The notes under the pieces are model-generated. The model saw only the letters and a list, made by a program, of their open reading frames with translations, ran no database searches and was not told the origin of the DNA. Below, one piece after another: positions 1-7,494 of a DNA stretch of 22,174 nucleotides. Origin of the DNA: an uncultured Marinosulfonomonas sp. (lineage in GTDB: Bacteria > Pseudomonadota > Alphaproteobacteria > Rhodobacterales > Rhodobacteraceae). A program made the translations under genes and the position numbers. Location: positions 1 through 22,174 of the forward strand of contig CAMZKY010000168.1 in assembly GCA_947311455.1 (NCBI GenBank), written 5' to 3'. Each line of letters begins with the position of its first letter. Within the stretch, counting starts at the first letter, position 1.

Positions 1-518
1 ATTTCCAGTTTGATCGCCACTTCCTTGTTAGAGCGGCCCTGCGCCAGTTCCAGAAGCACCGTTTGTTCGCGGCTGGTCAGGGTTTCGCGCCCGTCTTTGG
101 TTTTGGGGGCAAGGGCGGCATTGGCGCCGGTGCATAAATACTGTTTTCCCTGAAGCACCGTATCAATGGCGGTTTTGATTTCTTCGGTGGGAACGTCTTT
201 TAGAATATATCCTACGGCACCATAACTAAGGGCGGTTTGAATGTATTCGGGGGTGTCGTGCATCGACAGGATTAAAATCCGTGTTTTCGGATGCTTTTCC
301 AGCAAATGCTCGGTGGCTGATAAGCCGTTCATGCCGGGCATATTCAGATCAAGCAACACGACATCGGGCCTCAATATTTCGATCTGGTCAATGATGGCTT
401 GCGCATTTGAAAGCGTGGCAACGACTTTGATATCATCATAGGTTTCAAGAATGGCCTCGATCCCTTCGGCAACCATCTGATGATCATCAACGATCACAAC
501 GCGAATTGGGTTGGTCAT
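1..518 (-). CDS. LuxR/NarL-family response regulator, C-terminus cut by window edge
   Basis: DNA-binding response regulator of the NarL/FixJ type, expected to be phosphorylated by the kinase encoded just upstream and then to bind promoter DNA. I translated 172 codons from the minus strand, beginning MTNPIRVVIVDDHQMVAEG. The receiver domain shows the acidic pair D11/D12, the phospho-acceptor D57 in LLDLNMPGMNG, S85 in ILILSMHD and K107 in YILKDVP. A linker follows, then the start of a LuxR-type helix-turn-helix (LTSREQTVLLELAQGRSNKEVA), which runs off the window at position 1. Family members are about 210 residues, so roughly 40 are missing. The start ATG overlaps the kinase stop as ATGA (515-518), so the two are translationally coupled. 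The target promoter is not shown by the sequence; the divergent TRAP operon is the obvious candidate. Confidence 0.93.
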   Translation of the reverse strand, partial: MTNPIRVVIVDDHQMVAEGIEAILETYDDIKVVATLSNAQAIIDQIEILRPDVVLLDLNMPGMNGLSATEHLLEKHPKTRILILSMHDTPEYIQTALSYGAVGYILKDVPTEEIKTAIDTVLQGKQYLCTGANAALAPKTKDGRETLTSREQTVLLELAQGRSNKEVAIKLE

Positions 519-1927
519 ATTGTATCCTTTGCCTCGCCGTTTGATTTGCTTTTCGGCGACAGCATATGGGTCAGAGGCACTTGGGCTTCGACGATTGTTC
601 CATTACGAGTATTGGTCAGGCGTAAGTTGCCGTTTAACTGATCTATACGTTCTTGCATATTGCGCAATCCAAGGCCGGTACTTTTGGCGCGGTCTTCCAT
701 AGTGCCGACCCCGCACCCATTATCTGTAATGCGTAAGGTTGCGCCGTTTTTGTGGCCAAACAGGTTTAGCGAAACATGGCTGGCACCCGCGTGGCGTTCG
801 ATATTGGTCAGGGCTTCTTGGGCAATGCGGTAAAGCGCGATCTTGGCATCAGAATCAAGCCGATTTTGAAACACCACAGTTTCCAGATCGGTTTCGATAC
901 CGGTACGGGTGTTAAAATCATTGGCCAGCGCCTGCAGTGCAGGGCCAAGGCCCAGATCATCCAGAACCCCCGGGCGCAAATCACGGCTGATGCGACGCAC
1001 TTCCTGAATGGCGCCGTTCAGGCTGTTGATGCCTTTGTCCAGGCTATCGCCAGCCTTGGGATCCCCGCCGCGCATCTTTTTACGTGATAATTCAAGAGCA
1101 TAGCGAACACCAACCAGAATTTGGCTGATGCTGTCATGCAGTTCACGCGCCACGCGCCCGCGCTCTTCTTCTTGGGTGTCGAAAACCCGCTGGGTCAGGG
1201 CCTTGAGTTTAACATCCGCCAAACGACGTTCGCGGATATTGATCACCATACCCGAACCGAACACCGCCATCAGGGCGGCCATGGTGATCGCCCCGATATA
1301 TAAAAATGTTTGTTGCACGCGGGTTTCTACCTCGGCGCGTTCCGATGCAATGGTTTTTAGAACATCGTCAATAAACACCCCCGTGCCAATCACCCATTTC
1401 CAATCTTGCAGGCCGACAACATAAGTGACCATGCGTTCTGTTTCACCGGTTGAGGGTTTTGGCCAATCATAAGTTAGATAGCCGCCGCCATTGCGGGCGA
1501 TTTCAATCATTTGATCGACCACCATTTGCCCGTCTGGCCCCGGCTTGCCTGCCCAATTACGACCAATCAGATCGGCTTTCAGTGGGCTAACCAGATTGTT
1601 TCCATCATAATCATAGGTGAAAAAATATCCGTCTTGGCCATATAAAAGCGCCGCCAAGGTTTGGGAAACCGCCAGTTTGGCCACGTCATCATCGGGCAGG
1701 GCGCGGCCATAGATGTTGATAAACGAGGTGCGCGCCAATGACATATAATTCTTAAGTTCGGCCTTTTTTGCGGTGATCAGCTCTGATTCCAGAAAGGTGA
1801 TTTCTTGACGTGCGGTCTGGCGTGATTGATTGGCCACCAGAAACGCAATCGCCACCGCTGCCAGTAACAAAGGCAAAGTGGCGGTTAGGAAAACCTTTTG
1901 TCCGTAGTTTAATTTTCCGCCAAACAT
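515..1927 (-). CDS. Cache-domain sensor histidine kinase (HisKA_3 type)
   Basis: Membrane sensor kinase, partner of the overlapping response-regulator gene. With the start used here (470 residues) there is a transmembrane helix at about 11-31, a periplasmic Cache-type sensor containing GYFFTYDYDGNNLVSPL and ending near DWKWVIGTGVFIDDV, a second helix at about 208-228, then a HisKA_3 dimerisation domain with the phosphorylated His in VARELHDSISQ (about H264). The ATPase domain has an N box (EALTNIERHA), a G1 box (DNGCGVG) and a G2 box (GLGLRNMQER). Single Cache domains of this kind often sense small organic acids, which would suit control of the divergent TRAP transporter; that is inference. 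The reading frame stays open to 2098 with other ATGs at 1990 and 2098. I prefer 1927 because it leaves a short cytoplasmic stub before helix 1, but no start has a good ribosome site. Confidence 0.9.
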   Translation of the reverse strand: MFGGKLNYGQKVFLTATLPLLLAAVAIAFLVANQSRQTARQEITFLESELITAKKAELKNYMSLARTSFINIYGRALPDDDVAKLAVSQTLAALLYGQDGYFFTYDYDGNNLVSPLKADLIGRNWAGKPGPDGQMVVDQMIEIARNGGGYLTYDWPKPSTGETERMVTYVVGLQDWKWVIGTGVFIDDVLKTIASERAEVETRVQQTFLYIGAITMAALMAVFGSGMVINIRERRLADVKLKALTQRVFDTQEEERGRVARELHDSISQILVGVRYALELSRKKMRGGDPKAGDSLDKGINSLNGAIQEVRRISRDLRPGVLDDLGLGPALQALANDFNTRTGIETDLETVVFQNRLDSDAKIALYRIAQEALTNIERHAGASHVSLNLFGHKNGATLRITDNGCGVGTMEDRAKSTGLGLRNMQERIDQLNGNLRLTNTRNGTIVEAQVPLTHMLSPKSKSNGEAKDTI

Positions 1928-2082
1928 CGTCAGATTTACGGCCTTTTTATGCTGATTCTTTTGAATGTGTTTCTCCGTGGTTTTCAGCATGAAGCAGCGT
2001 GGCGTGGGCGTCAATTCTGAATTATGTGCTTGAAACCCGCATTTAATTGGCAAAAAAAACGCATTTTGCAGGTTTCTACGCA

Positions 2083-2163
2083 TTAGTTGGTATTCCATGC
2101 CGCAGCGCCAGTGGCTAGGATTGTTACACCTGAAACGATCAGTCCGCCAAAAAGTGCGGGCAT
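2083..2163 (-). other. Possible 26-codon hydrophobic mini-ORF upstream of the kinase
   Basis: On the minus strand an ATG at 2163 opens a 26-codon frame, starting MPALFGGLIVSGVTIL and ending TAA at 2083-2085, with one hydrophobic stretch like a small membrane segment. It lies between the divergent kinase and TRAP genes. There is no ribosome site before the ATG, and it overlaps the unused upstream extension of the kinase frame. It may be chance or a remnant. Confidence 0.15.
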
Positions 2164-2172
2164 GAACTCTAT

Positions 2173-2180
2173 GGGAGGAG
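2173..2180 (+). promoter_or_regulatory. Strong ribosome binding site of the TRAP binding-protein gene
   Basis: A purine-rich GGGAGGAG lies 7 bases before the ATG at 2188 and fixes that start. The 10-base word AACTCTATGG occurs twice, at 2165-2174 and 2182-2191, on either side of this site; the second copy contains the true ATG and the first a decoy ATG in another frame. Confidence 0.75.
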
Positions 2181-2187
2181 TAACTCT

Positions 2188-3270
2188 ATGGATCGTCGCT
2201 CATTTTTGAGAACAACTGCACTCGGTGGATCAGCCGCTGCTGCATCTACACTTGCTGCACCAGCTTATGCATCTGGCAAAGTTAAACTGACAATGGTTAC
2301 ATCATGGGGCCGTGGCCTTGCCGGTGTGTTTGATGCGGCTCAGCACTCTGCTGACGCGATCAACGCGATGTCGGATGGCACACTCGAAGTCGAAATCAAA
2401 GCTGCTGGCGAACTTGTTGGCGCGTTTGAAGTCTTTGACGCGGTAACATCCGGCCAAGCCGACATGTATCACGCGGCCGATTACTATTTCACCGGTCAAC
2501 ATCCTGGTTACCAGTATTTCACTGCTGCGCCGTTTGGCATGACACCTCAGGAATTGATGAACTGGTATCTGCATGGTGAAGGTTCTGCGTTCCATAACGA
2601 ACTCGGCGAAATCTTTGGTTTGAAACCATTTCTTGCCGGTAACACAGGCCCACAAGCCGGTGGTTGGTTCAAAAAAGAAATTAATGGCCCCGAAGATTTC
2701 AACGGCCTGAAATTCCGTATGCCAGGTATGGGTGGTAAAGCCCTTGGTAAACTTGGCGCATCTGTTCAAAACCTTCCGGGTTCCGAAGTGTATCAAGCCC
2801 TTGCATCCGGCGCGATTGATGGCACCGAGTGGATCGGCCCATGGGCTGATGAAAAAGCCGGTTTCCAAGAAATCACGAAGTTCTACTATACCTCCGGCTT
2901 CCACGAGCCAGGTGCAGCACTAACACTTGCAACAAACCTTGAAGTTTTTGAAGGTCTGTCTGCTGCGCATCAGAAAATCATTGAAACGGCAGCCGGTGAA
3001 ACCCACCAGTGGAGCCTTGCCCAGTTCATGAACAACAACGGTGCCGCGCTTCAGCGTTTGCAAGCCGGTGGTGTTAAAACACTGGAATTCCCTGATTCTG
3101 TTTGGGATGCATTTGGCAAGGCCTCCAAAGAGACTCTGGACGAATACATGGATGACGAATTGTTCGCCAAAATCCGTGCAAGCGTCGAGAAATCAATGAA
3201 AGCCTCGTCCAGCTGGATCAAGAAATCAGCTGGTGCATATTCTGCACAACGCGATCGCGTAATGGGCTGA
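2188..3270 (+). CDS. TRAP transporter substrate-binding protein, DctP/TakP type
   Basis: Periplasmic solute receptor of a tripartite ATP-independent periplasmic (TRAP) transporter, 360 residues. The N-terminus MDRRSFLRTTALGG is a twin-arginine signal with a likely cut after AYA (residue 28), so the protein is probably exported folded. The mature part is a DctP fold: Q156 in TGPQAGGWF, the conserved ligand Arg177 in LKFRMPG, and E214-W215 in GAIDGTEWIGPW. TakP, the alpha-keto-acid receptor of Rhodobacter sphaeroides, uses an equivalent Gln, Arg and Glu-Trp set to bind a carboxylate with a cation, so a 2-oxo acid or related organic anion is a reasonable guess; the substrate is not proven here. 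Codons run to GGT, GCT and CGT more than in the neighbours, as expected for an abundant protein. First gene of the operon, separated from the permeases by hairpins. Confidence 0.95.
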   Translation: MDRRSFLRTTALGGSAAAASTLAAPAYASGKVKLTMVTSWGRGLAGVFDAAQHSADAINAMSDGTLEVEIKAAGELVGAFEVFDAVTSGQADMYHAADYYFTGQHPGYQYFTAAPFGMTPQELMNWYLHGEGSAFHNELGEIFGLKPFLAGNTGPQAGGWFKKEINGPEDFNGLKFRMPGMGGKALGKLGASVQNLPGSEVYQALASGAIDGTEWIGPWADEKAGFQEITKFYYTSGFHEPGAALTLATNLEVFEGLSAAHQKIIETAAGETHQWSLAQFMNNNGAALQRLQAGGVKTLEFPDSVWDAFGKASKETLDEYMDDELFAKIRASVEKSMKASSSWIKKSAGAYSAQRDRVMG

Positions 3271-3290
3271 TTTTAAATCGTTAAAACGTG

Positions 3291-3316
3291 GTCGGGCTGC
3301 TTTTCTGTGGCCCGAC
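3291..3316 (+). promoter_or_regulatory. Intercistronic hairpin after the TRAP binding-protein gene
   Basis: GTCGGGC (3291-3297) pairs with GCCCGAC (3310-3316) around a 12-base loop, 20 bases after the stop. No T-run follows, so it is not a classical terminator. It is better read as a partial terminator or 3' stabiliser that leaves more binding-protein mRNA than permease mRNA, a usual arrangement for binding-protein transport operons. Confidence 0.6.
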
Positions 3317-3320
3317 TATA

Positions 3321-3340
3321 CCCACTACGCCCAGCGTGGG
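3321..3340 (+). promoter_or_regulatory. Second, weaker intercistronic hairpin
   Basis: CCCAC (3321-3325) can pair with GTGGG (3336-3340), four bases beyond the first hairpin and before the small-permease ribosome site. It is only five pairs long; it may help the first hairpin slow polymerase or shield the upstream message from decay. Confidence 0.3.
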
Positions 3341-3373
3341 CAGGGGATTTACCAAAAAAGATCGGGGGCAGGG

Positions 3374-4276
3374 ATGCTGGACGCAATTGTCTGGTTCTTC
3401 AAGAACATTGCCATGTCATTTTATAACGTCGGATATGCGGTTTCGCATCCTGCGTCATGGCTTGGATGGGTTAACGGGATGGATAGCCTGGAAGACAAAC
3501 AATCGCTGATGCGGTTTGTTTACTACGGCGGCTCCCAAGAGTTTTTCTTTGTTATTTTCACCACGTTTCTGGTGGTTACAGCCTATGGCATGTGGCGCAA
3601 CCAGTTTATGTGGAAATGCGTGCGGTTTCTGGAAGGGATTGCCAATTTTCTTGGCCGCACTGCGGCATGGATCGGGTTGTGGATGGTATTCCAGCAAATC
3701 GTGATCGTGTTTATGCAGCGGGTTTTCGTGGCCGCCAATATTGGTCTGGGGGCGTGGCGCCATGATGTAAGCTGGTGGGCCGAAGAACTGAAACTGTTTA
3801 ACGCGATGATTGTGGCCCTGTGTGTAACTTATACCTTTGTGCAGGGCAGCCATGTGCGCGTGGATCTGGTTTATGCCAAGGTCAAATACCGCACCAAGAA
3901 ATCCATTGATATGTTCGGCTCGCTTTTCTTTATGATGCCGGTTGCGGTTCTGGTCTGGATGTATGGCTGGTTTTTCCTGTGGCGTCACCTGATCGTGCCA
4001 AAACCTGCGGCCTCGTATACGCTGGATAAAATGATCCTCAAGGCCCGCGCCTTTCGCTGGAATGTCGAGCATCTAAGCTTCTCTCCGAACGGGTTTGACG
4101 CATATTATCTGTTTAAAATCCTGCTGGTATCCTATGCCGCTCTGGTGTTCATGCAAGCCGTTGCATTTTTCTATCGTTCCTATCTGGAACGCAAGGAAGG
4201 GCCGGAATCCGAAGGTAAGTATCTGGATAAAGACACGCTTGGCGAAGGCGAAGAAGCCTACGAAGGCACACACTAA
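3374..4276 (+). CDS. TRAP transporter small permease, DctQ family, long form
   Basis: Small membrane subunit of the TRAP transporter, which with the large subunit forms the ion-coupled permease served by the receptor encoded upstream. At 300 residues it is well above the usual 160-200. It has several hydrophobic segments: about 52-72 (EFFFVIFTTFLVVTAYGMW), a pair near 88-118, the family core around FNAMIVALCVTYTFVQGSHVRVD, then segments near 176-200 and 243-265. The VQGSHVRVD stretch is the typical DctQ signature. The tail is hydrophilic and acidic (EGEEAYEGTH). The extra N-terminal part is typical of the COG4665/FcbT2 branch, annotated as mannitol or chloroaromatic transport, though substrates differ widely within it. 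A G-rich stretch precedes the ATG, and the large-permease gene begins 15 bases after the stop. Confidence 0.92.
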   Translation: MLDAIVWFFKNIAMSFYNVGYAVSHPASWLGWVNGMDSLEDKQSLMRFVYYGGSQEFFFVIFTTFLVVTAYGMWRNQFMWKCVRFLEGIANFLGRTAAWIGLWMVFQQIVIVFMQRVFVAANIGLGAWRHDVSWWAEELKLFNAMIVALCVTYTFVQGSHVRVDLVYAKVKYRTKKSIDMFGSLFFMMPVAVLVWMYGWFFLWRHLIVPKPAASYTLDKMILKARAFRWNVEHLSFSPNGFDAYYLFKILLVSYAALVFMQAVAFFYRSYLERKEGPESEGKYLDKDTLGEGEEAYEGTH

Positions 4277-4291
4277 TAGGGAACGGACACC

Positions 4292-6646
4292 ATGTTTTTT
4301 GGACTTGATGGCGTAGAAGTAGGCCTGATTATCATCTTTCTGTCCCTGTTCGGGGCAATTCTTTCCGGCTTTCCGGTGGCGTTTGCCATTGGTGGGGCCG
4401 CGATTATCTCATTCACTCTGATTGCGGGGCTGGACAGCGCTGGATTGCTGATCCATCAGGCGGTTGACCAATCGTCCGAGGCGTTTAACGCCATCGTCGC
4501 CACCGGTGTTCATCCGGATAAAATCAGCCTGTTCCGATATCCTGATTTGCCCACCGAGGCTGTGCCGGTATTCGAGCGCGGTTGGGAATTCGCCATGAAA
4601 ACCAACCTCAGCTTTATCGTGAACCGGATCAATGAACGGGTTCTGGCGGGGGCGTCAATTGAAACCCTGCTGGCGGTGATCATGTTTGTGATGATGGGGA
4701 TCACGCTTGAACGCTCGAAAATCGCCAATGATCTTCTGACCTCGATGGCGCGGGTGTTTGGCCCGCTGCCCGGTGGGCTGGCTGTGGCAGTTGTGGTTGT
4801 GGGGGCGTTTCTGGCCGCATCAACAGGGATTGTGGGCGCAACGGTTGTGACCATGGGCCTGCTATCGTTGCCCACTATGTTGAAACACAATTATTCCCCC
4901 GAACTGGCCACCGGCGTGATTGCTGCGTCGGGCACGTTGGGGCAGATTATTCCGCCCTCGATTGTGATCGTGCTGCTGGGCACCTTGGCGGGGGATCTGT
5001 ATTCGGCTGCACAGGAACAACGCGCACAACTTGCCGGGTGTTCCGACGCGCTGACCTATCTGGGCGAAGCGGCGGTGGTTTCGGTGGGTACGCTATTCCA
5101 GGCGGCCATTTTGCCTGGGGTAATGCTGGCCATTCTTTATGGGCTTTACGCCTTTGTGTTTGCCTTGATCTTCCCCAAAAAGGCGCCGCCCGTGCCCCAT
5201 ATGGATACCCATGGCGAAAAAATTTCCGGTCGCTGGGCTATGCAATGGTTCCTGATTGCGCCTGTGGTTTTGATCGGGGGGATGCTGGCCCTTGCAGAAT
5301 TCAATGTGGTCGGATCACAAAATATTATCGTTGACAGCTATTCCGATGCGAGCGAGGGGGCTTCGTTGCGCACCAATGTATCGGAGCAGTGCAAAGCCTC
5401 GATGATCGAATTGCACGGCATTGAAAAATGGAACGCCGCGATTGCCCAGCAGCAAACTATTGATGATGGGGGCGGGGTGCAGGAAAGCTATAAGCTGACC
5501 AAAGATCAACTGGTCAGCGCCAAAGCCGACATGGTGGCCAATGCGGCCCCTATCGGCACTGGAATTGCCGTAGCATTTACCTTCCTCGCGCTGATTTTGG
5601 TGTTTGCTCGCGGGATTTCGCCTTCGGCGGATACGCGGCCTTTATTGATCGGGTTTGCCGGTGTTATTCTGGCCTTTATTCTGGATACGGCCCTGATCAG
5701 CCCGCTGGATACGGCGGGGCACACGGTGGTCGTTCTGGCGGTGCCGATGCTGATTACACTTTACGGTGTGGTTTATGCGGCTAAAATCCTTGCCAAAAAT
5801 GAGCTGTTGGCCGTGGTCTTTCCTCCGCTGGTGTTGATTGTCGCGGTGCTGGGGTCGATCCTTGGCGGGATCACCAACCCGACACCGGCCGCGGCGCTTG
5901 GAGCGGGCGGGGCGATCCTGCTGGCGGCCTATCGCAAGCTGAAAGACGAAAATCGCTCCGGTGCGCCGATCCTGATTGCAACCTTTTCGATTGTGATCAT
6001 GCTGCTGGTCGGGGTGAACTTTGATCTGCGGATCAATCGCGCGGTTGTACCAACGCAAGACTGGATCGCCTATTACATCGCGTTTGGCACCTATCTGTTG
6101 GCTATGGGCGGCATTGTTTTCGGCTGTTGGGTGTTGTTCCGTGGCAAGGTGTTAAAACCAATAGTGCGCGAAACCGCCAAGGTAACCAGTATGGTATTTA
6201 CCATTCTGATCGGCTCGCAAATGCTGAATCTGGTGATCATCTCGTTTGGTGGCGAAACCTATATTCAGCAATTCCTAACCAGCTTTGACAATGAAATCAC
6301 CGTATTTCTGATCGTGATGGCAGTGCTATTCTTCCTTGGGTTTGTGTTGGATTTCCTTGAAATCATTTACATCGTTATCCCGATTGTGGGGCCAGTGATT
6401 TACGGCGGCACGTTTGATCCGAAATGGGTGACAATCATGATTGCGGTAAACCTGCAAACATCATTCTTGACACCACCGTTTGGATTTGCCCTGTTCTATC
6501 TGCGCGGCGTTGCCCCGCCCGAGGTCACAACCGGCCATATTTACCGCGGTATCATTCCGTTTGTATTGATCCAGGTGGCGGGGCTGGCTTTGCTCTGGTA
6601 TTTCCCAAGCGTGGTGACGATCTTGCCAAACTGGTTCGCCGGATAA
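4292..6646 (+). CDS. TRAP transporter large permease, DctM family with large central insertion
   Basis: The channel-forming, ion-coupled subunit of the TRAP transporter. It has 784 residues against about 430 for ordinary DctM. The first family half runs to about residue 310 (ASTGIVGATVVTMGLLSLP, ASGTLGQIIPPSIVIVLLG). The second half resumes near GGITNPTPAAALGAGGAILL at about 530 and ends with NLQTSFLTPPFGFALFYLRG. Between them lie extra membrane segments and a soluble loop of about 85 residues (near 350-430, around NVSEQCKASMIELHG). There is also an extra hydrophilic loop near 58-105. Such insertions mark the COG4664/FcbT3 branch, so this is a normal long form and not a recent fusion. Last gene of the operon, followed at once by a strong terminator. 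Confidence 0.94.
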   Translation: MFFGLDGVEVGLIIIFLSLFGAILSGFPVAFAIGGAAIISFTLIAGLDSAGLLIHQAVDQSSEAFNAIVATGVHPDKISLFRYPDLPTEAVPVFERGWEFAMKTNLSFIVNRINERVLAGASIETLLAVIMFVMMGITLERSKIANDLLTSMARVFGPLPGGLAVAVVVVGAFLAASTGIVGATVVTMGLLSLPTMLKHNYSPELATGVIAASGTLGQIIPPSIVIVLLGTLAGDLYSAAQEQRAQLAGCSDALTYLGEAAVVSVGTLFQAAILPGVMLAILYGLYAFVFALIFPKKAPPVPHMDTHGEKISGRWAMQWFLIAPVVLIGGMLALAEFNVVGSQNIIVDSYSDASEGASLRTNVSEQCKASMIELHGIEKWNAAIAQQQTIDDGGGVQESYKLTKDQLVSAKADMVANAAPIGTGIAVAFTFLALILVFARGISPSADTRPLLIGFAGVILAFILDTALISPLDTAGHTVVVLAVPMLITLYGVVYAAKILAKNELLAVVFPPLVLIVAVLGSILGGITNPTPAAALGAGGAILLAAYRKLKDENRSGAPILIATFSIVIMLLVGVNFDLRINRAVVPTQDWIAYYIAFGTYLLAMGGIVFGCWVLFRGKVLKPIVRETAKVTSMVFTILIGSQMLNLVIISFGGETYIQQFLTSFDNEITVFLIVMAVLFFLGFVLDFLEIIYIVIPIVGPVIYGGTFDPKWVTIMIAVNLQTSFLTPPFGFALFYLRGVAPPEVTTGHIYRGIIPFVLIQVAGLALLWYFPSVVTILPNWFAG

Positions 6647-6652
6647 TAGACG

Positions 6653-6685
6653 AAAAAAGGCCCGCGTTGATCCGGGCCTTTTTTT
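6653..6685 (+). terminator. Rho-independent terminator of the TRAP operon
   Basis: AAAAAAGGCCCG (6653-6664) pairs with CGGGCCTTTTTT (6673-6684) around an 8-base loop, followed by more T. The GC core is six pairs. It begins six bases after the large-permease stop. Confidence 0.93.
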
Positions 6686-6814
6686 ATTAACATACGGCCC
6701 AGAGCCTTTTTCCTGACGTTTTCCATACAGCGCTTAGAGCGCATAAGTGATTGTGACGAAACGACAATACTTGATTGTATTTGCGCTTCTATTGCATGTC
6801 TAACGCTATGGTTC

Positions 6815-7334
6815 TCTGCATGATTGTTCCTCTACTCTTGTAGGTTCTCTACAGGCCAAAGGAAATGATTGCTTCGTTCTAATTACACCGTCAACAACTT
6901 TTGGGCATAGCTCAAAATTTTATGCGGGCAAGCGATGTTGGAGGGTGTGTTTAAGATGGGGAGGATTGGGATCTATCAACTGCTAGCCTCAATTTAGGCA
7001 CTACATTGTGAGGCCGGGTCACATGAAGAAACGGATTGGGCGCAGATTGCAGTGCTGTATCGCCTTAGGCATCAAATGGCGCCGAATGCCATTGTGCAAC
7101 CGAATTTGACGGTGGCGGTTTCATTTGTAAATTCACCTGAAAAAGGCATTGATATTAAGAGATAATTTTTCATCCGTATTGGCCACATATCAATCATTCC
7201 GTGCCGCGGTGGCCGATATTAGCCGATGAAATGGTAACAGGCATCAGGCTGTGAAAGCCTATAATTGTGCCATTGAATTAATGCAGGTTGGAAGTGAACT
7301 GCAGTATTTAATTCAACAAAGAAATTTCCTTTAA
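6815..7334 (+). pseudogene. Decayed C-terminal part of an ECF42-type sigma factor (COG4941)
   Basis: No intact frame exists here, but translation on the plus strand gives a clear ghost of an ECF sigma factor with a C-terminal TPR-like domain. In one frame: LFLYSCRFSTG (from 6824), GQAMLEGVFKMGRIGIYQLL (from 6926), ALHCEAGSHEETDWAQIAVL, MAPNAIVQPNLTVAVSF and SPEKGIDI. After a single frameshift near 7155 the match continues: VLATYQSFRAAVADISR, then NGNRHQAVKAYNCAIELMQV and LQYLIQQRNFL, ending TAA at 7332-7334. These follow the family landmarks GPYQLQAAIAA, TDWAQIAALY, PSPVVALNRAVAVA, HAARADLLRR and AYERALAL. In-frame stops lie at 6821, 6866, 6908, 6995 and 7227. The sigma-2 and sigma-4 regions are gone; upstream of about 6815 I see no further match. 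No function is expected. Confidence 0.78.
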
Positions 7335-7336
7335 GC

Positions 7337-7365
7337 AAAAAAAAGGCCGAGCACAAGGCTCGGCC
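7337..7365 (-). terminator. Rho-independent terminator of the lysR transcript
   Basis: GGCCGAGC (7345-7352) and GCTCGGCC (7358-7365) form an eight-pair stem with a five-base loop. Read on the minus strand it is followed by eight T (7337-7344), so it ends the leftward transcript about 130 bases after the lysR stop. Confidence 0.9.
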
Positions 7366-7494
7366 GAAGTCCAACAGGGAGGTATGAAGTCGATAAGATT
7401 TTCATCAATTACCGTCTCCATGAGTTGTAAATAGGGTATGAGTCGCACATATTCAAGAAACAATATGACGCAGCGCAGCATTCCCGATATGCAA
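7366..7494 (-). other. 3' untranslated region of lysR with CCTCCC element
   Basis: A 129-base stretch between the lysR stop and its terminator with no convincing gene. On the minus strand it carries an anti-Shine-Dalgarno-like CCTCCC (7377-7382) twelve bases before the terminator stem. A 24-codon frame (7331-7405) opens after a GGAG but runs through the terminator, so I do not call it. The layout would suit a small RNA released from the 3' end. Confidence 0.35.

Noticed and set aside
515..2098. Longest form of the histidine kinase beginning at 2098
   Set aside because: The first 36 to 57 residues look unlike coding sequence of this family, lack a ribosome site, and would place a long stub before the first membrane helix.
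2302..2904. Long minus-strand open frame of 200 codons opposite the TRAP receptor gene
   Set aside because: It is a shadow: the plus strand encodes a clear Tat-exported DctP-family protein, and the antisense frame has no family motifs or ribosome site.
3455..4072. Minus-strand open frame of 205 codons opposite the small permease
   Set aside because: It is antisense to a convincing membrane protein, and its composition (many His, Pro and Asn) is typical of reversed hydrophobic codons.
6730..6742. Inverted repeat GCGCT-TAG-AGCGC between the TRAP terminator and the sigma-factor relic
   Set aside because: Only five pairs with a three-base loop and no link to any promoter or intact gene; could easily occur by chance.
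7331..7405. 24-codon minus-strand frame after a GGAG site downstream of lysR
   Set aside because: The frame runs straight through the terminator hairpin and ends in its T-run, so its message would be cut short; more likely chance.
6690..7494. Insertion sequence or other mobile element in the gene-poor gap
   Set aside because: No transposase-like translation and no terminal inverted repeats with target duplication were seen; the sigma-factor relic accounts for most of the gap.
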